From the NCBI GenBank assembly GCA_966674685.1, contig CBKWJC010000024.1, forward strand, positions 7,839-71,838: 64,000 bases of DNA, read 5' to 3'. Within the stretch, counting starts at the first letter, position 1. Each line of letters starts with the position of its first letter. Positions 8,966 through 17,504 of the stretch are shown here, piece by piece. Under the pieces are notes generated by a model, which had not been told where the DNA came from, did not search any database, and saw only the letters and a program-made list of their open reading frames with translations. Source of the stretch: Thainema sp966674685. Its GTDB lineage: Bacteria; Cyanobacteriota; Cyanobacteriia; Phormidesmidales; Phormidesmidaceae. The position numbers were made by a program, and so were the translations under genes.

Positions 8966-9793
8966 CTACTCGGCCATCGTAAATCCATACGCTTCAAAAA
9001 TCGTTGTGGCTGGATCACTGGAGAGAAAATCAACAAAGTCCTGAGCTGCTTTAGCATTCTCACTATCAGCGACTACTCCAATCGGATAAACGATGGGAGA
9101 GTGGCTATCGACAGGAGCCGTTGCGACCACCTGCACCTGCTCTGAAAGTTTGGCGTCGGTGGCATAGACCAAGCCCGCATCCACATTGCCCGTTTCGACG
9201 TAGGACAAAACCTGTCGCACGTCTTTGCCAAACACCAGTTTGGGCTGTAGAGCTTCAAACATATTCATTGAGGTTAGAACTTCTTGAGCATATTGGCCAG
9301 CGGGAACGCTTTCTGGCTCACCCATAGCGAGCTTGCTGACTTTGTCTGTGCCGAAATCGCTGAAGTCGGTAATCTCTGTCTTGTCCCGAGGTCGAATGAG
9401 AACCAGGGTGTTGAGCATCAGGTCTTGACGGGAGCCGTCTAAAATCTGCTCCTGTTCCTCTAGATTATCCATCCACTGCTTTGAGGCAGACAGAAAAATA
9501 TCAACTGGTGCCCCCTGAGCAATCTGCTGAGCCAGAGAACCGGATGATCCAAAGTTGTAGGTGATAGTAACGTCGGGTTCTGCCGCCTGATAGGCTGCCT
9601 GCACGTCTTGCATGGCGTTTTGTACACTTGCTGCTGCGGAAACAGTGAGCTGGATGGGTTCCTCGGGTCGGGCGGTGTCAGGGACTGTTTCAGTGGCGGT
9701 GGGAGTTGGGGTTTGAGTACAGCTAAGGGTTCCCAGGCACGTTGTCACCGCCAGAGCAAGGAGCGAAGTGAAGCGACATCTGTCTACTGTCAT
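8966..9793 (-). CDS. modA: Molybdate ABC transporter substrate-binding protein ModA
   Basis: About 275 residues from the ATG at 9791-9793. A hydrophobic N-terminus (FTSLLALAVTTCLGTLSC) followed by a TP-rich stretch looks like a lipoprotein or secretion signal; the residues before the Cys (TLS) are only a loose lipobox. The mature part has the ModA pattern: LTVSAAASVQNAMQDVQ, YNFGSSGSLAQQIAQGAPVDIFLSA, and the closing region DFVDFLSSDPATTIFEAYGF. It captures molybdate or tungstate in the periplasm for ModBC, encoded next. A longer frame reaches 10087, but it overlaps the divergent GNAT gene and precedes the signal peptide. Confidence 0.95.
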   Translation of the reverse strand: MTVDRCRFTSLLALAVTTCLGTLSCTQTPTPTATETVPDTARPEEPIQLTVSAAASVQNAMQDVQAAYQAAEPDVTITYNFGSSGSLAQQIAQGAPVDIFLSASKQWMDNLEEQEQILDGSRQDLMLNTLVLIRPRDKTEITDFSDFGTDKVSKLAMGEPESVPAGQYAQEVLTSMNMFEALQPKLVFGKDVRQVLSYVETGNVDAGLVYATDAKLSEQVQVVATAPVDSHSPIVYPIGVVADSENAKAAQDFVDFLSSDPATTIFEAYGFTMAE

Positions 9794-9929
9794 AAAGATC
9801 TTAGCTGAGCTGGCGCGTGACGATATCCCTATATTCTCTCGCTTCTTGCATACCTCCGCAATTGTGAGAGTTAGGAACAGATCTGGATGAGATGACTGTA
9901 GTGAATGACTCGTGAATTGCTGTAGTTCA

Positions 9930-9963
9930 TCCGATTTGTCCCGATTTGTCCCGATTTGCCCCC
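9930..9963. repeat. Tandem 10-bp repeat upstream of GNAT gene
   Basis: Three successive copies of a TCCCGATTTG unit lie in the divergent modA/GNAT intergenic region, 15-50 bp before the acetyltransferase start. Slippage-prone repeats here could change promoter spacing, or they could be operator half-sites. Confidence 0.6.
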
Positions 9964-9977
9964 ATTGTGAAACGCTA

Positions 9978-10580
9978 ATGAAATCGACACTCACACATAC
10001 AATGCGCCCAGTCTCAACTGCCGCGATCTCAGAACGAGAACGGGTTATTTCAACGCTCGTTCTGGCCTTTAACACCGATCCGGCCAATCGCTGGCTGTTT
10101 CCCGATCCGCATCAGTATCTGACCTACTTTCCCCAGTTTGTGCAGGCATTTGGCGGGAAAGCGTTTGAATGCCACACGGTTTACTATAGCGAGAACTATT
10201 CCGGTGCGGCGCTGTGGATTCCACCGGGAGTTGAACCCGATCCTCAGCCTGTCATTGATTTGATACAGCGTAGCGTTGCACCAGCCGATCTGGTTGATGT
10301 CTTTGCAGTGTTTGAACAAATTGAGCACTACCATCCCAAACTGCCCCACTGGTATCTGCCGTTTGTTGGCGTTGAGCCGAGCCAACAAGGTAAAGGTTAT
10401 GGTTCGGCGCTATTACAGCCTGTTTTAGATCAGTGCGATCGCAACTGCATTCCTGCTTATTTAGAATCCTCAAATTCAGCGAATATTCCTTTCTATGAGC
10501 GCCACGGATTTCAAGTAATGGGTACCATTCAAGCAGGACAATCTGCTTCAATTTTTCCGATGATTCGCCAGCCAAAGTGA
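9978..10580 (+). CDS. GNAT family N-acetyltransferase
   Basis: About 200 residues from the ATG at 9978; an alternative ATG is at 10002, and a longer frame from 9912 runs through the 10-bp repeats and is unlikely. The acetyl-CoA binding motif A is VGVEPSQQGKGYGSALLQPVL, followed by AYLESSNSANIPFYERHGF, the usual GNAT C-terminal motif with the conserved Asn and Tyr. Members of this subfamily, with an N-terminal VLAFNTDPANRWLFPD segment, acetylate small molecules; the substrate here is unknown. It is divergent from modA. Confidence 0.9.
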   Translation: MKSTLTHTMRPVSTAAISERERVISTLVLAFNTDPANRWLFPDPHQYLTYFPQFVQAFGGKAFECHTVYYSENYSGAALWIPPGVEPDPQPVIDLIQRSVAPADLVDVFAVFEQIEHYHPKLPHWYLPFVGVEPSQQGKGYGSALLQPVLDQCDRNCIPAYLESSNSANIPFYERHGFQVMGTIQAGQSASIFPMIRQPK

Positions 10581-10682
10581 TACCAGTTCTTTAACTTGTG
10601 GCTACCAATTAACTCCTCTTGCCCCTCTGATCACAACATCTAAAAGGATGTTTGGAAAGTTAAACATTGTTCAAATACTCTC

Positions 10683-10787
10683 TATAGCACTTCTTGTGCT
10701 AATAAAGGGGGAGTTATTTTTTGGAAGCCGCGCTCCGCGCGGCTTCCAAAAAATAACTTGTACCTCAGTAGCTTAGGAAAGGCTATA
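10683..10787 (+). repeat. P1 element, copy 1
   Basis: A 105-bp element beginning TATAGCACTTCTTGTGC and ending GGAAAGGCTATA. Its core is a long perfect palindrome, GTTATTTTTTGGAAGC paired with its complement around CGCGCTCCGCGCG. Identical-length copies lie at 16970-17074 (inverted) and 40576-40680. It sits between the GNAT and homocysteine methyltransferase genes and could form a strong hairpin in RNA. Confidence 0.9.
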
Positions 10788-10849
10788 AGTTGCAGCCCAA
10801 TTTGCTGAAACATTCACTAATCCTATTAGTCCCCAATTAGGAGCACATC

Positions 10850-11833
10850 ATGTCTAAATATAGAAACGCCTTGCCCCAGCTTTCTAATAATTTGTTTATC
10901 GCTGATGGTGGTCTTGAAACGACCTTGATCTTTCATGAAGGGCTTGATTTACCGGAGTTTGCTGCCTTCGACTTGTTGAAAAGTCAGTCTGGCTATCAAG
11001 CGTTACAGAACTATTTTCGCACCTATGTAGATCTGGCAAAAGCCTATAAAGTTGGCCTGATTTTAGAAAGCGCGACTTGGCGAGCCAATGCCGATTGGGG
11101 AACCAAACTCGGCTACTCCAGCTACACCTTAGAAGAAGCGAATCATCAAGCCATTGAACTGCTCCATGTTATTCGCAACCAGTCTGAAACAGAGCAGAGT
11201 CCGATGGTGATTAGTGGCTGTATTGGCCCTCGGGGTGATGGCTACGTTCCGGCAATGGCCATGACGATTCCAGAAGCTACGGCCTATCACCAAACGCAAG
11301 TTGAAATTTTCTGGGAAGCCAATGCTGACTTGGTTTCGGCCATTACGATGAACTACGTTGAGGAAGCGATCGGGATTGCTCGGGCTGCTCAGGCACTCGA
11401 AATGCCCGTGGTGATTTCCTTCACGGTTGAAACCGATGGTCAGTTGCCGACGGGTCAGAGCCTGCAATCTGCGATCGCGCAGGTGGATCAAGCCACGGAT
11501 AGCTATCCGGCTTACTACATGATCAACTGCGCCCATCCCACTCACTTTGCAGCAATCTTGACCGAGGGAGAACCCTGGCTAGAGCGGATTCAAGGTCTGC
11601 GAGCGAATGCGTCTACTAAAAGCCATGCCGAACTAGATGAGTCAGACTCTCTGGATGACGGCAATCCCATCGAACTGGGCAGTCAGTATCGTGAACTACT
11701 CAGCAAGTTGAAGCGATTGAATGTTCTAGGTGGCTGCTGCGGCACCGATTACCGTCATGTAGAAGCGATTTGTCAAGCCTGTCTACCTGTCCTCTGGGCA
11801 CATACTTCGTCGCGCTTGCCGCTTTCGATGTAG
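10850..11833 (+). CDS. Homocysteine S-methyltransferase family protein
   Basis: A 327-residue single-domain enzyme of the betaine- or S-methylmethionine-homocysteine methyltransferase fold. The start is LFIADGGLETTLIF, the typical DGG-x-ET opening. Zn ligands are visible as Cys227 (MINCAHP) and the pair Cys296-Cys297 (GGCCGTDYRHV). Predicted reaction: methyl transfer to homocysteine giving methionine, in the cytoplasm, probably from S-methylmethionine (MmuM-like). The ATG at 10850 is preceded by AGGAGCACATC. Neighbours give no pathway clue. Confidence 0.92.
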   Translation: MSKYRNALPQLSNNLFIADGGLETTLIFHEGLDLPEFAAFDLLKSQSGYQALQNYFRTYVDLAKAYKVGLILESATWRANADWGTKLGYSSYTLEEANHQAIELLHVIRNQSETEQSPMVISGCIGPRGDGYVPAMAMTIPEATAYHQTQVEIFWEANADLVSAITMNYVEEAIGIARAAQALEMPVVISFTVETDGQLPTGQSLQSAIAQVDQATDSYPAYYMINCAHPTHFAAILTEGEPWLERIQGLRANASTKSHAELDESDSLDDGNPIELGSQYRELLSKLKRLNVLGGCCGTDYRHVEAICQACLPVLWAHTSSRLPLSM

Positions 11834-11905
11834 TCATACCGTTTCTCTGTATGGCCACACATCAATTTTATTTCATTCATTCACCTCTGTAAGGAGACGC
11901 TAATC

Positions 11906-13540
11906 ATGCATTTCAGGCTGCACTTGACGCGCAGATTCAAGTTCGTATTGATCACGACGTTGGTAGTGCTGCTGACGCTGGCAAGCCCTGCCCTATTTCA
12001 GTTTGAGGTACATGCCTCTGAGGCTGTTACGCCGAATGCTGAACCAACATCGATGTCGGATCGGCAGGCTCCGCTATTTGATAATTTGGGCGACCATCAG
12101 TTTCCTATTTCTACCTCTAATCCTCTGGTTCAGCGCTATGTCAATCAAGGACTGATTTTGGCCTATGGATTTAACCATGCCGAAGCCTTCCGCTCGTTCA
12201 AAGCCGCTGCTGAACTAGACTCCACCTGTGCTATGTGCCACTGGGGGATGGCCTACGTGCTTGGTCCCAATATTAATGCCGCCATGCAGGCAGGTGATGT
12301 GCCGACGGCCTATCAAGCGGTTCAAGCTGCGATCGCACTGAGTCCCTACGCCACCGATCGCGAGCAAGCCTATATTCAAGCTTTAGCCAAGCGGTACACG
12401 GATGATCCAAACCGCGATCGCAGTGAACTTGACCAAGCCTATGCGGATGCAATGGCGGCAGTGGCGCAGCAATACCCGGATGATCCAGATGCCGCCACGC
12501 TTTACGCCGAAGCGCTGATGGATACGATGCCCTGGGACTACTGGACAGAAAGCGGTGAACCCAAACCCCAAACCGTGACGCTGCTGGACACACTTGAATC
12601 CGTCATGGATCGCTATCCACATCATCCCGGCGCGCTGCACCTCTATATCCATGCAGTTGAAAAGGAACGGCCAGAGCTTGGCGTTGCCGCAGCGGATCGC
12701 TTGGGTAATCTAGTGCCGGGAGCCGGACATCTGGTTCACATGCCGTCCCATATCTATATTCGAGTAGGTCGCTATCATGACGCTATCGTATCGAATCAGC
12801 GGGCTACAAAAGCAGATCAGGATTATGTGACCCAGTGCTATGCTCAGGGACTGTATCCACTGGCCTACATGCCGCACAACCACCATTTCCTCTGGTTTGC
12901 CGCCATCATGGACGGGGAGCAAGCAGTGGCGCTGGATGCCGCTCAGCATACGGCTCACATGGTCGATCAAACGCTGATCCGAGAACCGGGCTATGGTGCC
13001 TTGCAGCACTATTCCACAATTCCGCTGTATACGCTGGTTCGATTCGAGCAATGGGACGATATTCTTACCGCTCCTGCTCCAGATGCGGATCTCCTGTATC
13101 CAGCAGGTGTATGGCACTTTGCTAGAGGACTAGCTTTTGCGGCTCAAAATCAATTACCAGAGGCACGACAGGAGCTAGCTGCGCTACAGGCTATCGCCGC
13201 TTCACCCGAGCTGGAGGGCGTTACGATCTGGGATCTAAATAAAACTACTCATCTGCTGTCCATCGCGGTAGAAGTCTTATCAGGCGAGATTGCTGCTCAA
13301 TCTGGAGATTATGAACGTGCGATCGCGCATCTCCAAACCGGAGTTACGTTAGAAGACCAGTTGAGCTACACCGAACCCGCACTTTGGGCTGTTCCCGTCC
13401 GCCAAACTCTGGCGGCAGTTTTGTTGCAGGCCAATCGTCCGGCTGAAGCTGAACAAGCCTATCGGCAAGACCTAACAATTTATCCTGAAAATGGCTGGTC
13501 GCTACAGGGATTGGCGCGGAGTTTGGAAGCGCAGGAATGA
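11906..13540 (+). CDS. Exported tetratricopeptide repeat protein with CxxCH motif
   Basis: A 544-residue protein. Residues 1-37 form a signal peptide (basic start, LITTLVVLLTLASPALFQF core). The mature part is helical with TPR-like units (AEAFRSFKAAAELDSTCAMCHWGMAYVLG, near residue 92; a later pair around 435-540 including PAEAEQAYRQDLTIYPENGWSLQGLARSLE). C108-A-M-C-H112 formally matches a haem c attachment motif, but related proteins carry similar Cys-x-x-Cys or Cys-x-x-Ala variants at this place, so a metal or structural role is equally possible. The ribosome-binding site is AAGGAGAC, 7 bp before the ATG. Function unknown. Confidence 0.85.
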   Translation: MHFRLHLTRRFKFVLITTLVVLLTLASPALFQFEVHASEAVTPNAEPTSMSDRQAPLFDNLGDHQFPISTSNPLVQRYVNQGLILAYGFNHAEAFRSFKAAAELDSTCAMCHWGMAYVLGPNINAAMQAGDVPTAYQAVQAAIALSPYATDREQAYIQALAKRYTDDPNRDRSELDQAYADAMAAVAQQYPDDPDAATLYAEALMDTMPWDYWTESGEPKPQTVTLLDTLESVMDRYPHHPGALHLYIHAVEKERPELGVAAADRLGNLVPGAGHLVHMPSHIYIRVGRYHDAIVSNQRATKADQDYVTQCYAQGLYPLAYMPHNHHFLWFAAIMDGEQAVALDAAQHTAHMVDQTLIREPGYGALQHYSTIPLYTLVRFEQWDDILTAPAPDADLLYPAGVWHFARGLAFAAQNQLPEARQELAALQAIAASPELEGVTIWDLNKTTHLLSIAVEVLSGEIAAQSGDYERAIAHLQTGVTLEDQLSYTEPALWAVPVRQTLAAVLLQANRPAEAEQAYRQDLTIYPENGWSLQGLARSLEAQE

Positions 13541-13575
13541 AAAAATAGCCCGGTCTAGTTTGGTAGACCGGGCTA
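13541..13575. terminator. Strong hairpin after the TPR gene
   Basis: Perfect 12-bp stem TAGCCCGGTCTA / TAGACCGGGCTA with a 6-base loop, starting 5 bp after the stop codon. The run of A's lies 5' of the stem, so the U-tract would be on the minus-strand transcript; on the plus strand it is a factor-independent-like hairpin without a T run. Confidence 0.6.
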
Positions 13576-13781
13576 CGATGATTGACTTGAACTTCTACCT
13601 CTGCTTCTAGTATTCCTCGCCCGACTGCGGAATTTCTACGCCACTTGACTGAATTGAGCGCTGTAAATACGCATTGCTGCTGGAGAAGATAGATTCTACC
13701 TCCGCTAGATTGCAGGGCATCTGTCATTTGGTATGCATGGTGATGTGGCAATCCCATTCAATGCCGTAATCACTAACAAAT

Positions 13782-14228
13782 ATGAAACACGTTAAGCCAA
13801 TCAATGACCAGCTTGCCGTTGCAGACAATCAGCCCGATGCCGCAGAGCTTCAGCAAGCCGCTGATGTCGGATTTCAGTCGGTGCTGAATTTGCGATCGCA
13901 CAATGAACCTGGCTTTCTCGATAATGAAGCGCAGCAGGCGGAAGCGGCAGGTTTGACATACGTGAATATTCCTGTAAAGCCAGATGCCATCAGTGATGAG
14001 CAGGTGGATCAACTGATCCAGCAAATCGACGAATTGCCCAAGCCTGCCCTGATTCACTGCAAAAGCGGCCTGCGATCGGGGCTGATCGCGCTGCTATACA
14101 CTGCGATTCGGCAACAGATGGAGGTTGATCAAGCCCTCAATCTGGCTAAACAAAAAGGGTTTGACTTCAGTGATTATCCCAAAATGCAGCAAATTTTTGA
14201 ACAGCAGATAGCTGCTCATGCTGCGTAG
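13782..14228 (+). CDS. DUF442-type phosphatase / sulfur transferase-like protein
   Basis: A 148-residue protein of the DUF442 group, a protein-tyrosine-phosphatase-like fold also found fused to beta-lactamase-fold hydrolases (Blh). It opens with VKPINDQLAVADNQPDAAELQQAADVG and holds the P-loop HCKSGLRSG, the C-x4-R variant of this family, near residues 96-104. Such proteins are implicated in sulfur or persulfide metabolism, or phosphate ester hydrolysis; the substrate here is not known. It stands alone, with a repeat-rich gap before the next gene. Confidence 0.88.
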   Translation: MKHVKPINDQLAVADNQPDAAELQQAADVGFQSVLNLRSHNEPGFLDNEAQQAEAAGLTYVNIPVKPDAISDEQVDQLIQQIDELPKPALIHCKSGLRSGLIALLYTAIRQQMEVDQALNLAKQKGFDFSDYPKMQQIFEQQIAAHAA

Positions 14229-14324
14229 ATAGTTATGATTGCTGTGCCAGCTAAATTCTCGGATTGCAAGACTACCAATTAATTTTGCCGCTGCAACGTG
14301 CGTATATGTTCAGCGCAGCTATAC

Positions 14325-14440
14325 GATCCCCCGCTGTCGCCGCCCCCTTGAAAAGGGGGCTATTCCAACTCTGACTCAAAGTTCCCCCTTTTCTAGGCGA
14401 AGCCATGCCTGAAGGGCTGTAGGGGGATTTAAGGGGGATC
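14325..14440. repeat. Interspersed GATCCCCC...GGGGGATC repeat
   Basis: A 116-bp palindrome bounded by GATCCCCC and GGGGGATC, with inner arms CCCCCTTGAAAAGGGGG and AAGTTCCCCCTTTT. This is a widespread cyanobacterial repeat type; a second copy lies at 35371-35442. A half P5 element (TTTTAGTGCGAGATGTGAG) follows at about 14497-14515. Confidence 0.75.
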
Positions 14441-14548
14441 TATGCAGAGTGTCGCGCTAAACAAGTACGCCGCAGCGGCGAAATTACCTCTTGGGTTTTA
14501 GTGCGAGATGTGAGCTAAATTCAAGGTGATTGAATTAGGCTAAACGAC

Positions 14549-16102
14549 GTGCAAAACGGCTGGGATCGGGAAACGGATGTTGTCATCATTGGCAGCGGCA
14601 TTGGCGGCTTATGCTGTGCGGCACTGCTGGCTCATTACGGCCTGCGGGTAATTGTCTGCGAAAGCCACTCGATTGCAGGTGGAGCCGCGCATGGCTTTGA
14701 GCGCAATGGTTTCAAGTTTGACTCTGGCCCGTCTCTTTATTCCGGCTTATCCAGTTTTCCGTCCCCAAATCCGCTCAAGCAGGTGCTCGATGCGATCGCA
14801 GTTGAGCTACCGTGCAAAACCTATGATACGTGGGGCTGTTGGCTTCCAGAGGGGCACTTCAATACGTCTGTAGGAGCTGACCAGTTTTGTGAGGTTTTGC
14901 AGCAACTGCGGGGAAACCAAGCCGTAGCCGAATGGCGTGAGCTTCAGCGGGTGATGGAGCCGTTCAAGGAAGCTGCGATCGCAATTCCTCCGGCAGCCAT
15001 TCGGCTGGATTTTGGCGCAGTTCAGACAGCGGGACGCTATGCGCCCAGTCTACTCAAGCATCTGGGGCAGGTGATGAAACTGACGGGGCCATTCAGCCAG
15101 ATTATAGATGGCGTGGTGCGTGACCCGTTTGTGCGGCACTGGCTGGACTTGCTCTGCTTTCTGCTGTCGGGACTGCCAGCGGACGGCACCAGCGCGGCGG
15201 AAATGGCCTTTATGTTTGCCGATTGGTATCGTCCCAATGTGGCGCTAGACTATCCAATTGGCGGCAGCGAGGCACTGGTAAATGCCTTGGTGCATGGCCT
15301 AACGCGAGACGGGGGAGAACTATGGCTGAGCTGCCATGTGGATGAAATTCTTGTGCAGAACCAGCGAGCGGTGGGGGTACGCTTGCGGAACGGTAAGCGG
15401 ATTCGTGCTCAAACTGCGGTGATTTCCAATGCCTCTGCATGGGATACGCTGAAGCTGATTCCAGTCGGTAAGATTCCGCGATCGCTACAGCAGCGGCAAG
15501 CGATGCCCCAGTGCCACAGCTTTATGCATCTGCATTTGGGTATTGATGCGACAGGAATCCCCGCCGATTTGCCCTGTCACCACATCTACGTGAAAGACTG
15601 GCAGCAGGGCGTTGATGCGCCGCAAAACGTGGTGCTGATTTCGATTCCGTCGCTGATTGACCCGTCGCTGGCACCCGCTGGTAAACATACGATTCACGTT
15701 TACACACCTGGGAATGAACCCTATGAGCCTTGGCAAGGGCTAGATCGGCAGAGTGCAGCTTATCAGGAACTAAAGCAAACTCGCTCGGCTATTATGTGGC
15801 AAGCTCTGGAACAGGTGATTCCCGACATTCGGCAGCGCTGCCAGGTGACGCTGGTGGGCACACCGCTGACCCATGAGCGATTTCTCAGGCGCGATCGCGG
15901 TTCCTATGGGCCAGCAATTTGGGCAGGGAAAGCCTTATTTCCTGGCCAAAAGACCAAACTTGCAGGACTGCTCTGCTGCGGCGATTCAACGTTTCCTGGC
16001 ATTGGCCTGCCTGCCGTCGCAGCCAGCGGCATGATTGCGGCTCATACCTTGACGCCTGTTAATCGGCAGATCGAAATGCTGAGGCGGATTAGCTGCCTGT
16101 AG
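14549..16102 (+). CDS. FAD-dependent oxidoreductase, carotenoid isomerase/phytoene desaturase-like
   Basis: A 517-residue flavoprotein starting at a GTG. The FAD motif is DVVIIGSGIGGLCCAALLAHYG, then VCESHSIAGGAAHGFERNGFKFDSGPS, the opening of the CrtISO/CrtI superfamily. The C-terminus shows the second flavin motif, GLLCCGDSTFPGIGLPAVAASGMIAAH (about 475-500). The length fits carotenoid isomerases (CrtH-like) and all-trans-retinol saturase-like proteins. Which carotenoid it acts on, and whether it isomerises or desaturates, cannot be decided here; no other carotenoid gene is adjacent. Membrane-peripheral location is expected for the family. Confidence 0.88.
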   Translation: MQNGWDRETDVVIIGSGIGGLCCAALLAHYGLRVIVCESHSIAGGAAHGFERNGFKFDSGPSLYSGLSSFPSPNPLKQVLDAIAVELPCKTYDTWGCWLPEGHFNTSVGADQFCEVLQQLRGNQAVAEWRELQRVMEPFKEAAIAIPPAAIRLDFGAVQTAGRYAPSLLKHLGQVMKLTGPFSQIIDGVVRDPFVRHWLDLLCFLLSGLPADGTSAAEMAFMFADWYRPNVALDYPIGGSEALVNALVHGLTRDGGELWLSCHVDEILVQNQRAVGVRLRNGKRIRAQTAVISNASAWDTLKLIPVGKIPRSLQQRQAMPQCHSFMHLHLGIDATGIPADLPCHHIYVKDWQQGVDAPQNVVLISIPSLIDPSLAPAGKHTIHVYTPGNEPYEPWQGLDRQSAAYQELKQTRSAIMWQALEQVIPDIRQRCQVTLVGTPLTHERFLRRDRGSYGPAIWAGKALFPGQKTKLAGLLCCGDSTFPGIGLPAVAASGMIAAHTLTPVNRQIEMLRRISCL

Positions 16103-16141
16103 CAACCTCGCCCAATCTGCATAAAACTCGCACGTTGCGCC

Positions 16142-16219
16142 TTGCACATTGAGCATCAGAAGAGGCTGTTTTGCCGCCGCATTGCGGTGGTAAAACAACC
16201 TCTTCTGGGTTGGGTGCAA
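16142..16219. repeat. P5-type palindromic repeat
   Basis: Inverted repeat with TTGCAC / GGTGCAA ends and a stem CAGAAGAGG...CCTCTTCTG at 16157-16207 around a GCCGCCGCATTGCGG centre. It begins 40 bp after the flavoprotein stop codon. The remaining DNA up to the next gene (16220-16445) shows no other feature. Confidence 0.65.
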
Positions 16220-16445
16220 CAGGTGAGTAAAGAATCGTTTAATTGACTAAATTGGGCGAATATGAAACCTCTTACCGGAATTTTGACATTTATTGCTTAT
16301 GTTAATGAATGACGAGGGCGTCAGAATGATCTGGAAAATTCTAAATCGTAGTTGATTGAGAAATTGACTGGATTAGTTGAGTCTTTCGCTCCTTACACTG
16401 CTTAATCTTCAAGTAAAACGTGGCGACCTAAATCAAGGGGGCTTG

Positions 16446-16868
16446 ATGATGGGTCGCCTTTTTATTCTTTTCATTGCAGATAAATTGACGAGGTTAATGA
16501 TGGCTCGGCTAATTATCCATGCGATTCAGATTGCGGCAATTTTGGCAGTCGTCGTTGATTTTCCTCTTTCTAAAAAGGGAATCGGTGCTGAAGTTGGTGG
16601 TAGCTATCTACAGGAATATATGAATACAGATTCAGTTCCGACTCTAGCACCTGGAGCTGCAGGTGAATCAACAGAAGATGTACAGCGCTTCCTGGCTCAA
16701 ACCGGAGACTATACCGCTCCTATAGACGGTGTCTATGGGGTTGAATCCGCACAAGCTGTAGCTCGATTTCAAGCACGCAATGGCTTAGAAGCAGATGGAA
16801 TTGTCGGAATTAAAACCTGGAAGAAAATTATTGAACTCTCTAGCCGCTCAGGAGAGATTTATTCCTAA
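16446..16868 (+). CDS. Peptidoglycan-binding domain protein, probably exported
   Basis: About 140 residues from the ATG at 16446, preceded by AAGGGGGC. A second possible ATG pair at 16497-16502 has its own GAGG; translation from there would leave a cleaner signal-like N-terminus (ARLIIHAIQIAAILAVVVDF). The C-terminus is a PG_binding_1 domain: STEDVQRFLAQTGDYTAPID, GVYGVESAQAVARFQARNGL, EADGIVGIKTWKKI. It likely attaches to cell-wall peptidoglycan in the periplasm; no catalytic domain is present. Confidence 0.82.
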   Translation: MMGRLFILFIADKLTRLMMARLIIHAIQIAAILAVVVDFPLSKKGIGAEVGGSYLQEYMNTDSVPTLAPGAAGESTEDVQRFLAQTGDYTAPIDGVYGVESAQAVARFQARNGLEADGIVGIKTWKKIIELSSRSGEIYS

Positions 16869-16878
16869 ATATGGGGAA

Positions 16879-16973
16879 TACAGCATTTTTCAATCTAGTT
16901 AGGCTCATAGGAATGTCTCTTCGCCCGAGGTGAAGAGACATTTCTGTACTCCACCAGCATGGAAAACGCTATA
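16879..16973 (+). repeat. P4 element, copy 1, abutting P1
   Basis: A 95-bp element, TACAGCATTTTTCAATC at one end and CATGGAAAACGCTATA at the other, with an inner hairpin TGTCTCTTCGCC...GGTGAAGAGACA. A second copy lies at 40427-40523. Its terminal TATA is shared with the P1 copy that follows. Confidence 0.85.
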
Positions 16974-17074
16974 GCCTTTCCTAAGCTACTGAGGTACAAG
17001 TTATTTTTTGGAAGCCGCGCGGAGCGCGGCTTCCAAAAAATAACTCCCCCTTTATTAGCACAAGAAGTGCTATA
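16970..17074 (-). repeat. P1 element, copy 2 (inverted)
   Basis: A 105-bp copy of P1 in the opposite orientation to copies 1 and 3: TATAGCCTTTCCTAAGC at the left, CAAGAAGTGCTATA at the right, with the perfect central palindrome. The right end is followed by a further TATA (TATATATC). Confidence 0.9.
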
Positions 17075-17177
17075 TATCTCATTTTTAGTTGATAGACAGC
17101 TACTGAATATTCTTGCATCTCGTTCCAAGTTCTTCTCTCAATCTTTGAGGGAGCAATGTCGTTGCAGTGTTGATATC

Positions 17178-17270
17178 AAGCCTGTATATAAGAACTCAAT
17201 TTATTGTTTATGAAGCGCTTACAGCACAAACGCTTCACAAACAATAAATCATAAGTTTCTGATCAGGCTT
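17178..17270. repeat. P3 element upstream of glycine-zipper gene
   Basis: A 93-bp copy with perfect 7-bp ends AAGCCTG / CAGGCTT and an inner hairpin TTATTGTTTATGAAGCG paired with its near complement. The rest of the gap to 17504 holds an unassigned promoter region; AAGGATTTTACTTT precedes the next start. Confidence 0.85.
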
Positions 17271-17504
17271 CATATGATACCTCTTTTGGCTACCAGTTGA
17301 CCGATAAATCAGCCGATCGGCTTCTGTCTTAAACCCGATGTATTTATAGGAAAAGCTCGATAGTGTCTAGACACAGTTTAGTAACTTGCGATCGCTACAT
17401 GTTTGTTTAAGCAGTATCCAGCTAGTCGCATTAACCAATCGCATTAACTATAAGACAGCAAAATACCGTTCTAATCAGAAGTCTACTCACAAGGATTTTA
17501 CTTT

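Noticed and set aside
9794..10087. Longer start for modA
   Set aside because: Extra sequence precedes a clear signal peptide and overlaps the divergent GNAT gene.
13546..13575. A tRNA-like stem in the hairpin after the TPR gene
   Set aside because: Only a single stem-loop is present; no D, T or anticodon arms.
16970..17213. Open frames across the P1/P4 repeats here and at 40543-40731
   Set aside because: They read through palindromic repeats and share peptides only because the repeats are the same DNA; not genes.
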